Of a DNA stretch of 64,000 nucleotides, positions 43,580-52,994 are shown piece by piece (the stretch's first letter is position 1; the number at the start of each line of letters is the position of its first letter). The notes under the pieces were generated by a model, which had not been told where the DNA came from, did not search any database, and saw only the letters and a program-made list of their open reading frames with translations. The translations under genes and the position numbers were made by a program. The DNA comes from Nitrosopumilus oxyclinae (GTDB taxonomy: Archaea > Thermoproteota > Nitrososphaeria > Nitrososphaerales > Nitrosopumilaceae), in the NCBI RefSeq assembly GCF_013407165.1, contig NZ_CP026994.1:248001-312000 (forward strand), read 5' to 3'.

Positions 43580-44521
43580 TTAAAAAGTATCCAGACCCTT
43601 AAAATCAATTTTTACTGAAAAACAATCATAATTCTTATCTTTGAATTGGTTAATTGTCTGTTTGAGATTTGATTCATCTGTAAGAGCATAGATGCATCCT
43701 CCTCCTCCTGCACCAGTAATTTTTGCACCAAATGATTCAGTTTGACCTATTTGGATCATTTCTCTTAATTTCTCATTTGAAATTCCTATTGTTTCTAAAT
43801 ATTCTTGATTTTCTTTAATTTTAGTTCCTAATTTTTTGATGTCATTTTCTTTTAATAATTCTAAAACATCTTCTACCAATTTTGATTCCTTTTTACATAA
43901 TGAAGAAAATCCCGCCTCGTCATTTTCTTTAAATTCTCTTACATCTTCCACTATTGATTCTGTGGAATGTTCGATGTTTGAATTAGCAATTACTAGATGA
44001 AAATTAGGCTCAGATTCTATTTTATGAAATCCATTTTCCTTATCATAATTCATAATTCCACCATATGTACAAACTGTACAATCAGCTCCTGATGTATTTT
44101 TAAAAATTGTTTTTTCAGCTTCTATTGCTAGTGTGAGAATCTCTTCTTTTGATGTTTTCCTAAATAATCTTGAAATTGCTGCGGCTCCTGCAACACAACA
44201 TGCAGATGATGAACCTAGACCAACCCCTAATGGAATATCTGATTCAACAATGATTTCAATTCCTGTGTTTTCATTCTTTAACATTTTATCTGCCAAATAG
44301 TAAAATGGTTTTAATGGTGAATTAATTTCAGAAATTAATTTTCCCGTTTCTAATTCTAAATTTCCGATATTTGATTTAATGGAAATTTTTTTCCCTTCAA
44401 TTTTTTCAGCAGTTACCGTAATTCTTTTGTTAATTGCACAGAGAATTGCTTTAACTCCATACACAACAAAATGTTCTCCAAAGAGAATTACTTTTCCTGG
44501 AGCAGAAGCTTTGGATTTCAA
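43580..44521 (-). CDS. mvk: Mevalonate kinase
   Basis: A 313-aa GHMP kinase. SAPGKVILFGEHFVVYG opens it, the ATP loop is PLGVGLGSSSACCVA and the C-terminal motif is KITGAGGGGCIYAL, all as in archaeal mevalonate kinase. It phosphorylates mevalonate in isoprenoid synthesis. It is followed after 23 nt by ipk, so the cluster encodes both ends of the alternative pathway. Confidence 0.93.
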   Translation of the reverse strand: MKSKASAPGKVILFGEHFVVYGVKAILCAINKRITVTAEKIEGKKISIKSNIGNLELETGKLISEINSPLKPFYYLADKMLKNENTGIEIIVESDIPLGVGLGSSSACCVAGAAAISRLFRKTSKEEILTLAIEAEKTIFKNTSGADCTVCTYGGIMNYDKENGFHKIESEPNFHLVIANSNIEHSTESIVEDVREFKENDEAGFSSLCKKESKLVEDVLELLKENDIKKLGTKIKENQEYLETIGISNEKLREMIQIGQTESFGAKITGAGGGGCIYALTDESNLKQTINQFKDKNYDCFSVKIDFKGLDTF

Positions 44522-44538
44522 TTAAACATTCTAAAATT

Positions 44539-45168
44539 CTAAAAATCGTCGATTTCTTCTTCGGTGATCTTTGTTTCAAAATCGTCGATATCTTCTTTCA
44601 TTGGTTCATTTTCTTTTAATTCTCCTCTTTCGATTAAGACCTGACGAACCAATAACCAGTAAACTGTTGCTAGAGCTTTTCTTCCTCTGTTGTTTGCTGG
44701 AATAATTACATCCAAATTAGATGTGATGTTGTCTGTGTTTGCAATTCCGATAATTGGAATACCTGCATTGGTTGCTTCAATGATTGCTTGTTCATCTACT
44801 TGAGGATCTGAAATTAAAACTAATTTTGGTTCAATGTAATATGGTAATGATGGATTTGTTAATGTTCCTGGCATGAATCTATTTAGTAATTTTTTAGCAC
44901 CTAAACTTTCACAAAATTTTTCAATTGGTGTTTCTGCATATTGTCTACCTGAGCATACTATGAGATTTTCAGCACCTAATCTATTGATGAATTTTGCTGC
45001 TGTTTGAATTTTTTCTAGTGTGATGTCTAAATCGAGCATGTATAGGCCTTCAGGACTTGCTTTTGTGATGAATGGTTTCATAAATTTGGTCTTAACTTGA
45101 GTGCCTACTCTAATTCCAGTGGCTAAAACCTTCTTTTTGATGTCAGTTGGTTCAGTTTGTTGGCTCAT
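44539..45168 (-). CDS. rps2: Ribosomal protein uS2
   Basis: A 209-aa archaeal S2. ENLIVCSGRQYAETPIEKF, MPGTLTNPSLPYYIEPKLVLISDPQVDEQAI and IPIIGIANTDN are conserved blocks. The C-terminal tail is acidic (EDIDDFETKITEEEIDDF), in which DDF occurs twice. It sits between eno and mvk, a common archaeal order. Confidence 0.95.
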   Translation of the reverse strand: MSQQTEPTDIKKKVLATGIRVGTQVKTKFMKPFITKASPEGLYMLDLDITLEKIQTAAKFINRLGAENLIVCSGRQYAETPIEKFCESLGAKKLLNRFMPGTLTNPSLPYYIEPKLVLISDPQVDEQAIIEATNAGIPIIGIANTDNITSNLDVIIPANNRGRKALATVYWLLVRQVLIERGELKENEPMKEDIDDFETKITEEEIDDF

Positions 45169-45175
45169 GACGATT

Positions 45176-46414
45176 TTAAATCTCTGCCATACCGCGTATT
45201 AAATCATGCTCTGATAGTCGTAACAATTCATTGAGTTTTGCTACTCTTTCTCCTCCTACAATGCCCACTTTGAGCATTTTTGACTTTGTAGCAAGACCAA
45301 TGTGGGATATTTGCGAATCTGTAGATTCTCCAGATCTATGTGATGTGATTAATTTGATATTGTTTTGAGTAGCTTCATCAGCAAATTCCAATGCATCAAA
45401 AAGACTTCCTGCTTGATTAACTTTTAAAATTGCAGCATTACATGATTTTACCTCAATGGCTTTTTTTAGAATATCTTTGTTTGTCACAGTTAAGTCATCT
45501 CCTGTAACTAGTGTGTTGGGGAATTTTTTTGTCAATTCTGACATGTCTTCGAATGCCTCTTCATGAACTGCATCCTCAGCATAAATTAATTTAAATTTCT
45601 CAATAATATCTGCTGCAAAATCAATCTGCTCTCCAGTTGAATTTTCAAATCCTGCTCTGTCATAAAGATACTTGCCTTTTTCTTCATTCCATTGTGTTGA
45701 TGATGCAAAGTCAACTCCTAAAGATACTTCTTTTCCTAAAGTAAATCCTAAATTCTCACATGCTTTAGCAGAAATTTCTAATGCTTTTTGATTTTCTAAT
45801 TTTGGTGCCCAACCACCTTCATCACCTCTTCCGTTTGTAAAACTAGAGTCTTCTTTTTCTAATACCTTACGCAATTCTTTATGAACTGATAAATTAGTTT
45901 CAATTGCATTTTCAATGGTTTTTGAGCCTGTTGCACAAATTAATATTTCTTGAATATCTGGTGTTCCAGGACCTGCATGTGCTCCTCCTCCCAAAATATT
46001 TCCTAATGGAAATGGAAACTTGAATGAAGATTCTGGGGATAGAATTCTAAACAATGGTTCTCCAGATGCTTTTGCTGCTGAATCCATTGAAGCGATTGTT
46101 ACTGCAAACGCCAACCCTCCTCCTATTACTGAATAATTTGAAGTTCCATCTAATCCTTTTAGAACATCATGAATTGCTTTAAGATCTGATGATTCTAATC
46201 CAATAAATTTTTGAGAGTTGTCTCTAAGTATTTTGAGACTTTGCTCAGGGTTTTCATTTGGAAAACTAACTGCTTCATATTTTCCTACACTGGCACCTGA
46301 TGGAGCGCATACTCTTCCTAGAAATTTGTTATCTGATTTAACATCGACTTCAATTGTTTTACTACCTCTGCTATTGTATAGAATACGTCCTTCAATTGAG
46401 GATATTTTAGCCAA
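45176..46414 (-). CDS. eno: Enolase
   Basis: A 412-aa glycolytic/gluconeogenic enzyme that interconverts 2-phosphoglycerate and phosphoenolpyruvate. SIEGRILYNSRGSKTIEVDV, GASVGKYEA, GDDLTVTN, LKVNQAGSL (catalytic Lys) and SHRSGESTDSQISHIGLA are all present. It lies between rpoN and rps2, as in many archaea. Confidence 0.96.
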   Translation of the reverse strand: MAKISSIEGRILYNSRGSKTIEVDVKSDNKFLGRVCAPSGASVGKYEAVSFPNENPEQSLKILRDNSQKFIGLESSDLKAIHDVLKGLDGTSNYSVIGGGLAFAVTIASMDSAAKASGEPLFRILSPESSFKFPFPLGNILGGGAHAGPGTPDIQEILICATGSKTIENAIETNLSVHKELRKVLEKEDSSFTNGRGDEGGWAPKLENQKALEISAKACENLGFTLGKEVSLGVDFASSTQWNEEKGKYLYDRAGFENSTGEQIDFAADIIEKFKLIYAEDAVHEEAFEDMSELTKKFPNTLVTGDDLTVTNKDILKKAIEVKSCNAAILKVNQAGSLFDALEFADEATQNNIKLITSHRSGESTDSQISHIGLATKSKMLKVGIVGGERVAKLNELLRLSEHDLIRGMAEI

Positions 46415-46415
46415 G

Positions 46416-46652
46416 TTATTCTAACTCAGATTGAACTTCTTGTTTTCTTCTCTGAATTGCTTCATAAAATGGAATTACTTGTTGTATTGTTTCTACAGTG
46501 GTCAAAAGCATTCTTCTACAACAATATCTTTCAACGCCTAAAGAATCAAGAGTTTTTGTAGGATCTTCTCCTGCTTTAATTTTATTTTGATAATCTTCAA
46601 ATTTATCAGCAATTAATTTTCCACACGTTAAACATCTAACAGGAATTAACAC
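46416..46652 (-). CDS. rpoN: RNA polymerase subunit N (Rpb10)
   Basis: A 78-aa zinc-binding core subunit of archaeal RNA polymerase. The opening (M)LIPVRCLTCGKLI and GVERYCCRRMLL give the CxxC...CC zinc site. I chose GTG 46652 because the family starts just before IPVRC; a TTG at 46670 would add six residues. It is the first gene of the large minus-strand cluster and divergent from tRNA-Leu. Confidence 0.95.
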   Translation of the reverse strand: MLIPVRCLTCGKLIADKFEDYQNKIKAGEDPTKTLDSLGVERYCCRRMLLTTVETIQQVIPFYEAIQRRKQEVQSELE

Positions 46653-46673
46653 GAACGAAAAAGTAACCAAGGA

Positions 46674-46681
46674 TTATAAAA
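46674..46681 (+). promoter_or_regulatory. TATA box of tRNA-Leu
   Basis: TTATAAAA is centred 26 nt before the first base of tRNA-Leu. Confidence 0.5.
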
Positions 46682-46702
46682 ACCATGCAAGAAAATTCCT
46701 TT

Positions 46703-46787
46703 GCGGATGTCGCCCAGCCTGGCCAAAGGCGCTAGCTTGAGGGGCTAGTCTCTCAGGAGTTCGTGGGTTCAAATCCCATCATCCGCA
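46703..46787 (+). tRNA. tRNA-Leu (GAG)
   Basis: An 85-nt class II cloverleaf. Acceptor GCGGATG pairs with CATCCGC; anticodon stem CTAGC/GCTAG holds loop TTGAGGG (anticodon GAG). The long variable arm (TCTCTCAGGAGT region) and T loop TTCAAAT are typical of archaeal leucine tRNAs. Discriminator A, no CCA, no intron. Confidence 0.94.
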
Positions 46788-46802
46788 CCTCTTTGTTTCT
46801 GA

Positions 46803-47417
46803 TTATTTCTCTAGTTTCTTTAAAATTTTGATTAATTCTGTTCGTCTTTTTTCTTCTGTAATTACTGATCTGACGTCATCTACTAGAATTCTATTTACAT
46901 CAATTTTTCTTCTAGCTTCTTTTACTACTTTATCGTACATTGAAAAAGTGTACAGCTGAAGATACAAGTTCTCCATTGTTTCAAAAATCCTAGTTGCCTC
47001 ATCAATGTCGTCAATTCTAATTTTATCAAAAACTTGTCTTTTTAATTCTCCTACACAATCCAGTAATCCTAAAACATATGATTCTGGCATTACTGCTAAT
47101 TTTTTATCTGAAGGAATTTCTTTTTTTTCAACAATTGCAATCAAACATGCAGCCTCTACAAATTCTTGCTCTGGAGTTATGAGGTATCTCCTTAATCCAC
47201 CAGTTGCTTTTTTCTTATATTTTTTTAATAATGTATCAGCTTGTTTTAGGTTATTTTTTCCTGTAACCAAATCTCCTTTATGGACTGCGATAATTGATTT
47301 ACTGCATAGGATGATGATTTCTCTAGTATTTTTTAGTAAAAATTCTCTGGCATCTTGAACTGTTTCTAAATTTTTTGCAATTTTATTTAATGATGGTTTT
47401 ACATTTTTTAATGTCAT
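46803..47417 (-). CDS. Translin family protein
   Basis: A 204-aa helical protein. QEFVEAACLIAIVEKKEIP and ESYVLGLLDCVGELKRQVFDKIR, followed by ATRIFETMENLYLQLYTFSMYD, are the conserved translin core, including an acidic triad region that could support nuclease activity as in archaeal translin. It probably binds single-stranded RNA or DNA as an octamer. The 3' end lies 15 nt from tRNA-Leu. Confidence 0.88.
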   Translation of the reverse strand: MTLKNVKPSLNKIAKNLETVQDAREFLLKNTREIIILCSKSIIAVHKGDLVTGKNNLKQADTLLKKYKKKATGGLRRYLITPEQEFVEAACLIAIVEKKEIPSDKKLAVMPESYVLGLLDCVGELKRQVFDKIRIDDIDEATRIFETMENLYLQLYTFSMYDKVVKEARRKIDVNRILVDDVRSVITEEKRRTELIKILKKLEK

Positions 47418-47481
47418 GCTTACAAATATTTTAAAACTAGGATAAAGCCGTTTGCTAAACTCTTATTTTGGATATAATTTC

Positions 47482-48135
47482 ATGAATGATATGGAAATTA
47501 CAGTTGATCAAATGTATAATATTGAAAATAAAGGACATGAGATGGGATTTTTGAAAAAATTTATGATGGAAAATGCAGGAGCAGCAGCAGTTAGACGTTT
47601 ACTTGAAAAAATAGATGTTGAATCAAAAAATATTCTAATTTTTGCTGGATTGGGAAATAATGGTGGAGATGGTCTGGTAATGGCAAGGCATCTTGCAGGA
47701 TATAATGCCAAAGTTACAGTAATGCTTCTGGGCAGTCCTGAGAAAATTAAAACTGAAGAGAGTAATTGGAATTGGTCAATTTTACAGAAAATGTCATCTG
47801 TAAAATTAATGTCAGGTGATTCTTTTGAATTTAATTTTAAACCTGATGTAATAATTGATGGAATTTTGGGCACTGGGATATCTGGAGATATTCGAGAGCC
47901 ATATGCTTCAGCAATTAATTTTATCAACGAAGCAAATTGTTACAAATTTGCAGTTGACGTTCCATCTGGTTTGGATCCTCAAACTGGAGAAACTGCAAAT
48001 ATTTACGCAAAATCTGATATGACAGTTACTTTTCATAAAATGAAACAAGGAATTCCTAAACGGAAAGATTTGACTGGTGAATTGTATGCAGAAAAAATTG
48101 GAATTCCACCTGAAGCTGAGGTGGGAATTCTATGA
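47482..48135 (+). CDS. nnrE: NAD(P)H-hydrate epimerase domain protein
   Basis: A 217-aa YjeF-N-type protein. MEITVDQMYNIENKGHEMG, the dinucleotide loop AGLGNNGGDGLVMARHL, and VIIDGILGTGISGDIREPY with VDVPSGLDPQTGE are family hallmarks. It repairs the damaged (R) form of hydrated NAD(P)H. The dehydratase domain that is often fused in archaea is absent here. Its 3' end overlaps the next gene by 4 nt. Confidence 0.9.
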   Translation: MNDMEITVDQMYNIENKGHEMGFLKKFMMENAGAAAVRRLLEKIDVESKNILIFAGLGNNGGDGLVMARHLAGYNAKVTVMLLGSPEKIKTEESNWNWSILQKMSSVKLMSGDSFEFNFKPDVIIDGILGTGISGDIREPYASAINFINEANCYKFAVDVPSGLDPQTGETANIYAKSDMTVTFHKMKQGIPKRKDLTGELYAEKIGIPPEAEVGIL

Positions 48136-48740
48136 AAGTACACCAAATTCAAGTCGGAAATATGCAGAATTTTTCCTACATTGTTGAAGATGAAGATACT
48201 AGTGAAGCAATCATAATTGATCCTTCATGGGATTTAATTGAATTAGAAATGGTAATTAAAAAAAATAATCTGAAAATTAAATACATTGTAAACACCCATC
48301 ATCATTTTGATCATACGTTGGGAAATGAAGCAATGGCTGAATCTACCAAAGCACCAATTATCCAACATGAGTCTTCAGAATTAAAACATGAAATTACTGT
48401 AAAGGATGGAGATTTTATTGAATTTGGAAATTCCAAATTAAAAGTACTACACACTCCAGGTCATTCTCCAGATAGTATTTGCCTTGTGGGTGATGGAAAA
48501 ATTTTTTCTGGTGATACATTATTTGTAGGAAATTGTGGTAGAATTGATTTACCTGGAGGTAGTGCAAAAGATCTCTATCATAGTCTATTTGATGTATTGC
48601 ACAAATTAGATGAAAATCTAGTCATGTATTCTGGGCATAATTATGGTGGTTCTGAAATTTCAACCTTGGGACAAGAGAAAATCACTAATCATGTAATGCA
48701 AAAAAGAACTGAACAGCAGTTTCTTGATATGATGGGTTAG
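48132..48740 (+). CDS. Metallo-beta-lactamase fold hydrolase (glyoxalase II-like)
   Basis: A 202-aa hydrolase. The metal motif THHHFDHTLG is at about residues 56-65, with TPGHSPDSIC, SGDTLF and SGHNYGG supplying the other ligands. The pattern matches hydroxyacylglutathione hydrolase-like enzymes, but archaea lack glutathione in general, so the natural thioester is unknown. It overlaps nnrE and precedes the CobT-like gene by 8 nt. Confidence 0.88.
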   Translation: MKVHQIQVGNMQNFSYIVEDEDTSEAIIIDPSWDLIELEMVIKKNNLKIKYIVNTHHHFDHTLGNEAMAESTKAPIIQHESSELKHEITVKDGDFIEFGNSKLKVLHTPGHSPDSICLVGDGKIFSGDTLFVGNCGRIDLPGGSAKDLYHSLFDVLHKLDENLVMYSGHNYGGSEISTLGQEKITNHVMQKRTEQQFLDMMG

Positions 48741-48748
48741 GAGTTAAA

Positions 48749-49813
48749 ATGGAAAATTTTGAACTATTTGGAAATATAGAACAAGGGAAAAATTTCATTG
48801 AATCAATGAAATCTAAACGATTTCTTTTTTCTTTTGTAATTTCTTATACTGAAACTTGTGAAATTCCTGGGATTACATTTGCAGGTGCTGACAAAGATTC
48901 AATTCAGTTTACTCCTCCTGCAGATGCTGAATATCTTCATTATGGGTATTGTAAAACCATTGATAAAATCCCAATGACTCCTGATGGAAAACCTACTCCT
49001 GGATTATTAACTAAAACTGCATTAGAGTCAGCTAGTATCCCTCACTTGACAATTAATGCTGGAAGTAAAATTTCTCCACAACTTCCATTCATTGACACTG
49101 GTATGCCTTTTGGAAAAAATATTTCAACTGAGGATGCAATGACTGATTCACAAGTGTCTCATGCTGTTGATTATGGCAGAATTGTGGGACGAAGTATGGC
49201 ATCACTTACTGATTGTTTGATTATTGGTGAAAGTATTCCTGGTGGAACCACTACTGCTCTTGCTGTTCTAAAAGCATTGGGTTATGATGCTAAAGTCAGT
49301 TCCAGTATTCCAGATAATCCAGTTGAATTAAAAAATCAAATTGTTAAATCTGCACTTGAAAGAATAGATTCTGATCATCCATACAGTATTGTAGCTAAAG
49401 TGGGTGATCCGATGATTCCATTTGTTGCAGGAATGCTAAGTTCTGCATCTAGTGTATCTAATGTGATGTTGGCAGGAGGAACTCAGATGGCTGCAGTTTT
49501 AGCATTTGCAGCAAAAATTGGTTTTAATGAGGAAAACACTGCAATTGGAACTACTTCGTACATTACTGGTGATGAGAGTGCAAATTTTACTAGCCTTGTA
49601 TCTAAAATTGCTGATATTCCGGCAATCTCTGTTAATCCCGGTTTGGAAAATTCAAAACATACTGGTTTGAAAGCATTTTCAGAAGGATTTGCAAAAGAAG
49701 GTGTGGGTGCTGGTGGTAGTATAATCTCTTCAATGATTAAAACTGGAAATGATTCTACAAAATTTTTAGAAATTGCAGAAAAAGAATATCATAGATTGTT
49801 TACTTCACTGTAA
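48749..49813 (+). CDS. cobT: CobT-like nicotinate-nucleotide phosphoribosyltransferase
   Basis: A 354-aa member of the archaeal CobT-like family. SHAVDYGRIVGRSMASLTDCLIIGESIPGGTTTALAVLKALGY and VMLAGGTQMAAVLAFA are the key blocks. CobT activates the lower base of cobalamin. Thaumarchaea make true cobalamin, so this fits; direct activity is inferred. The last 14 nt overlap convergent glmS. Confidence 0.87.
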   Translation: MENFELFGNIEQGKNFIESMKSKRFLFSFVISYTETCEIPGITFAGADKDSIQFTPPADAEYLHYGYCKTIDKIPMTPDGKPTPGLLTKTALESASIPHLTINAGSKISPQLPFIDTGMPFGKNISTEDAMTDSQVSHAVDYGRIVGRSMASLTDCLIIGESIPGGTTTALAVLKALGYDAKVSSSIPDNPVELKNQIVKSALERIDSDHPYSIVAKVGDPMIPFVAGMLSSASSVSNVMLAGGTQMAAVLAFAAKIGFNEENTAIGTTSYITGDESANFTSLVSKIADIPAISVNPGLENSKHTGLKAFSEGFAKEGVGAGGSIISSMIKTGNDSTKFLEIAEKEYHRLFTSL

Positions 49814-51560
49814 CTGATTTTGCAAGATTTCTAGGATAATCCGGATCTGTATCTTTTTCAAGTGCTGCGTAATATGATAAAAATTGAATTGGAATAATTT
49901 CTGATATTGGATATAGTACTTGATCTATTTTTGGCATTTCAATCCAATAATCATACACATCACTTTCGATATCTGAAACTCCGATAATTTTTGCTCCGCG
50001 AGCTTTAATCTCTCTTGCACTGGTTAATGTATCTGAATATGTAGAATCATTTGGATTTATTATAATTACAAATACACTTGAATCCATCAATGCAAGAGGT
50101 CCATGTTTTAATTCTCCACCTGGAATCCCTTCAGCATGAATGTATGTCAATTCCTTTAATTTCAAAGCTGCCTCTTTTGCAATTGGATAATTAATTCCCC
50201 TTCCTAGTACATAGATGTCTGAAACATCTTTGATCACTTTTGCAATTTTTTGAATCTTTACTGGGTTTTCTAATATTTTAACAATTGATTCTGCAAACTT
50301 TTCAAAATTAATTGTTATTTTATTGTCAGTTAATTTTTGTACTATTTTGTAGAGTATCACTAATTGAGATGTGAAACTTTTTGTAGCAGCTACTCCTATC
50401 TCAGGTCCACAATTCATTCCAATTACTATATCTGCTTCTCGAGCAAGTGAAGATGTCATTAAATTTACTATGGCGATGATTTTACAATTTGCTTTCTTTC
50501 CAATTTTTACTGCATCTAAAACATCTGCACTTTCTCCACTTTGAGATATAGCGATGATGATGGCATTTTCTTCTATAGTCTCAGGTGCAAATTGGAGTTC
50601 ACTTGACATTATTGGCTCTGCTTTAATCTTGGCATATTTTGAAAAGATTTGCTTTGCAATTAGTGCTGAATTATAGCTGGTTCCGCTTCCTGTAACATAG
50701 ATGTTTTTTGCATGTTTGATATGATCTGCTGCCTTTTCTATCGCTTCTTCTGTTTTCTCTCCAGCTCTTAGTATGGTTTCGTGTTGTTCGTAAATTTCTT
50801 TTAATGTGAAATGTGCATAATCTCCTTTGTATGCATCTCCAAATTCTTTAGATACTTTAGTAATTCCATATTTTGCATGTTCTCCTTGAAAATCTAAAAT
50901 TTGAAATTTGTTTTCCTCCAAAATTACAAAATTTCCATTTTCTAAATAAATCGCATCGTCTGTAAATTCAATAAAACCTAGAACATCACTTGATAGAAAG
51001 AAATCATCTTGTCCTACTCCTATAATTAATGGTTCATGAAATCGTGCAGCAGCCATTTGACCATTTTCAAACATTGCAACAAATGCATAATGACCTTTAA
51101 TTTCTGAAACTGTTTTCAAAATTGTTTTTTTAACATCGTTTGTTTCTTCATAGTGTTTCTGAAGTAAGTTTGCTATAATCTCACTATCTGTTTCACTTTT
51201 GAAGTTATATCCTTCCTCTTCTAATTGTTTTTTTAGCTCTTCAAAATTCTCTATGATTCCATTATGCACAATTGCAATTTTTCCTGAATTACTTGGATGT
51301 GGATGTGCATTAAACTCTGTTACTTTTCCGTGAGTTGCCCATCTGGTATGTCCAATGCCTATTTTTCCTGGAAGTGAATCTAACTGAATCTTTGAATTAA
51401 CTTCATTAACTTTTCCAACTCCTTTTTTTAATTCAATTTGGTTATTTGATTCAGTTGCTACCCCTACACTGTCGTATCCGCGATACTCCATTCTTTTTAA
51501 TCCCTTGACAATGATTGGTGCTGCGCCCTCCTTTCCGTAATAACCGATAATTGAACACAT
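49800..51560 (-). CDS. glmS: Glutamine-fructose-6-phosphate aminotransferase
   Basis: A 586-aa two-domain enzyme that makes glucosamine-6-phosphate, the entry to amino sugars for glycans. The N-terminal nucleophile Cys directly follows Met (MCSIIGYYG), RMEYRGYDSVG and HTRWATHG belong to the glutaminase, and two SIS domains follow (VTGSGTSYNSALIAK, AISQSGESADVL, and ELKHGPLALMD). Complete length. Confidence 0.95.
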   Translation of the reverse strand: MCSIIGYYGKEGAAPIIVKGLKRMEYRGYDSVGVATESNNQIELKKGVGKVNEVNSKIQLDSLPGKIGIGHTRWATHGKVTEFNAHPHPSNSGKIAIVHNGIIENFEELKKQLEEEGYNFKSETDSEIIANLLQKHYEETNDVKKTILKTVSEIKGHYAFVAMFENGQMAAARFHEPLIIGVGQDDFFLSSDVLGFIEFTDDAIYLENGNFVILEENKFQILDFQGEHAKYGITKVSKEFGDAYKGDYAHFTLKEIYEQHETILRAGEKTEEAIEKAADHIKHAKNIYVTGSGTSYNSALIAKQIFSKYAKIKAEPIMSSELQFAPETIEENAIIIAISQSGESADVLDAVKIGKKANCKIIAIVNLMTSSLAREADIVIGMNCGPEIGVAATKSFTSQLVILYKIVQKLTDNKITINFEKFAESIVKILENPVKIQKIAKVIKDVSDIYVLGRGINYPIAKEAALKLKELTYIHAEGIPGGELKHGPLALMDSSVFVIIINPNDSTYSDTLTSAREIKARGAKIIGVSDIESDVYDYWIEMPKIDQVLYPISEIIPIQFLSYYAALEKDTDPDYPRNLAKSVTVK

Positions 51561-51612
51561 TATGATTCTCTTTGATAATTGGGGTTATTTACTGATAAGC
51601 CTATTTTTTCGA

Positions 51613-52269
51613 TTATTCAGTTGAAGAACTTTTATCTTTTGGGGCTTCAGTTGCAGGAGCCTCAGTTGCAGGAGCCTCAGTTGCAGGAGCCTCAGTTGCA
51701 GGAGCCTCAGTTGCAGGAGCCTCAGTTGTTTCTTCTTCTGTTGCTACTACTTTTGGTTCTTCTTTCTTTGTTTTTTCTAACATTTCAGGAATCTTTGATT
51801 CTGGTGTAAAATGAACACTGTCTTCTTCCTCAACTGTTACCGTGTATGATGGAATATCGACTTTTCTTTCACCAATCATTATGTGACCATGAATTACTGC
51901 TTGTCTTGCTTGATATGGTGTTTTAAATCCAAGTTTATTTGAAACGATAGTTTGTAATCTTCGTGAAAGTAAATCTGTTGCATTTAGGTTAAGCACATCA
52001 TCTAATGATGAATCACTACTTACAAGTCCAATTCTTATGAGAGAATTCATTAAGATTGGTTCTTTTTCTGCTCTTACTTCTTGTCTTAATGAAAGCAATG
52101 ATCTAGCTTGTTTTCTTACACGTGCTAATTCTGTATGTGCTTTCCATAATTCTCTTTTAGTTCTTAATCCAAAAGTTCCAAGAGTTTTTAGCTCCTCCAT
52201 TTTTAATTCATAATTAAGAGGTCGTTTTGGTTTTTTCCATACTTTACGTGAATATTTAGGATCTCCCAT
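51613..52269 (-). CDS. rps4: Ribosomal protein uS4 with an ATEAP-repeat tail
   Basis: A 218-aa S4. The S4 RNA-binding domain is clear (LLSRRLQTIVSNKLGFKTPYQARQAVIHGHIMIGERKVDIPSYTV). From about residue 178 the protein ends in a low-complexity acidic tail made of ATEAP repeats, encoded by five perfect 15-bp tandem copies, then a charged KDKSSSTE end. Known archaeal S4 proteins usually end near residue 180. It follows rps13 by 9 nt. Confidence 0.95.
   Translation of the reverse strand: MGDPKYSRKVWKKPKRPLNYELKMEELKTLGTFGLRTKRELWKAHTELARVRKQARSLLSLRQEVRAEKEPILMNSLIRIGLVSSDSSLDDVLNLNATDLLSRRLQTIVSNKLGFKTPYQARQAVIHGHIMIGERKVDIPSYTVTVEEEDSVHFTPESKIPEMLEKTKKEEPKVVATEEETTEAPATEAPATEAPATEAPATEAPATEAPKDKSSSTE
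51651..51725. repeat. 15-bp tandem repeat, five perfect copies (in rps4)
   Basis: The unit TTGCAGGAGCCTCAG begins at 51651, 51666, 51681, 51696 and 51711 with no mismatch. Read on the minus strand it codes for Ala-Thr-Glu-Ala-Pro. Perfect identity at synonymous sites implies recent slippage or unequal exchange. Confidence 0.95.
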
Positions 52270-52278
52270 TCAAAACAC

Positions 52279-52869
52279 CTATTCTTTTTTCTCCTTTGCT
52301 GGAGCTGCTGCTGGTGTTTCTGCTGCTGGAGCTGCTGCACCTTCTGCTGCTGGAGCTGCTGCACCTTCTGCTGTTGGAGCTGCTGGAGCTCCTGCACCAC
52401 CTTTCTTGACTGGAGCTGCCAATCCACCTTTAGCGACACCAACTGCTCCGCCTTTTCTACCTGAAGTTCTAGTTCTCTGTCCTCTAACTTTTAGACCACT
52501 TAGATGACGATAACCTCTCCAACTTGCAGCAATTCTTTCTCTTTCAATATCATTTCTTAATGTAAATGGAATATCTGATGTTAACAAATGTAAATCTGCA
52601 CCAGTTTCAATATCTTTTCTTCTGTTAAGGAACCAGATTGGAATATTACTTCCAATAGGATCTGTAATTACTTTTTCAATTGCTTGAACATTTTCATCTG
52701 TAAGATTACCGATATTGGAATTTGGATTAATTTTTAGAGTATCAAGAATAGCTGTTGCAAACATAAAGCCAAGACCCTTAATTTGGGTTAATCCGATAAC
52801 CATCTTCTTTTCTCCACGGATATCGTTTCCTACAATTCTGACAATGTGTCTGTATTCTTGTGCGCTCAA
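52279..52869 (-). CDS. rps13: Ribosomal protein uS13 with an Ala/Pro-rich tail
   Basis: A 196-aa S13. [49 protein letters not shown] and related blocks are conserved. The last 45 residues form a tail with repeats of AAPAAEG-type units and a KEKKE end. It starts at TTG 52869; a TATA-like TTTTTATC on the minus strand lies about 30 nt upstream. With S4 it forms the start of a conserved ribosomal protein operon. Confidence 0.95.
   Translation of the reverse strand: MSAQEYRHIVRIVGNDIRGEKKMVIGLTQIKGLGFMFATAILDTLKINPNSNIGNLTDENVQAIEKVITDPIGSNIPIWFLNRRKDIETGADLHLLTSDIPFTLRNDIERERIAASWRGYRHLSGLKVRGQRTRTSGRKGGAVGVAKGGLAAPVKKGGAGAPAAPTAEGAAAPAAEGAAAPAAETPAAAPAKEKKE
52319..52366. repeat. 24-bp tandem repeat, two perfect copies (in rps13)
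   Basis: The unit occupies 52319-52342 and 52343-52366 and begins TCTGCTGCTGGAGCTG; a third, imperfect copy follows. It encodes the Ala-rich tail of S13. Confidence 0.85.
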
Positions 52870-52994
52870 GTATTCAAAAATTCACAGAATCCCCGATAAA
52901 AACCATGCTAGGCATCAAATTACATGATTTTTCAAATAAGGCTTTATTGAGATTTTAAGATGGTGCCTAACACTGATATCTATTTTGAATTTAA

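Noticed and set aside
51579-51809. Plus-strand frame with repeated LQEPQ units
   Set aside because: It is the antisense of the 15-bp repeat inside rps4; the S4 fold on the other strand explains it.
52203-52442. Gln/Leu-rich minus-strand frame
   Set aside because: An out-of-frame reading of the S13 tail repeats.
52870-52994. Short inverted pair TAGGCA/TGCCTA as a structured RNA
   Set aside because: Six base pairs over a 45-nt loop with mismatches is within chance for an A+T-rich gap; no box motifs in correct order.
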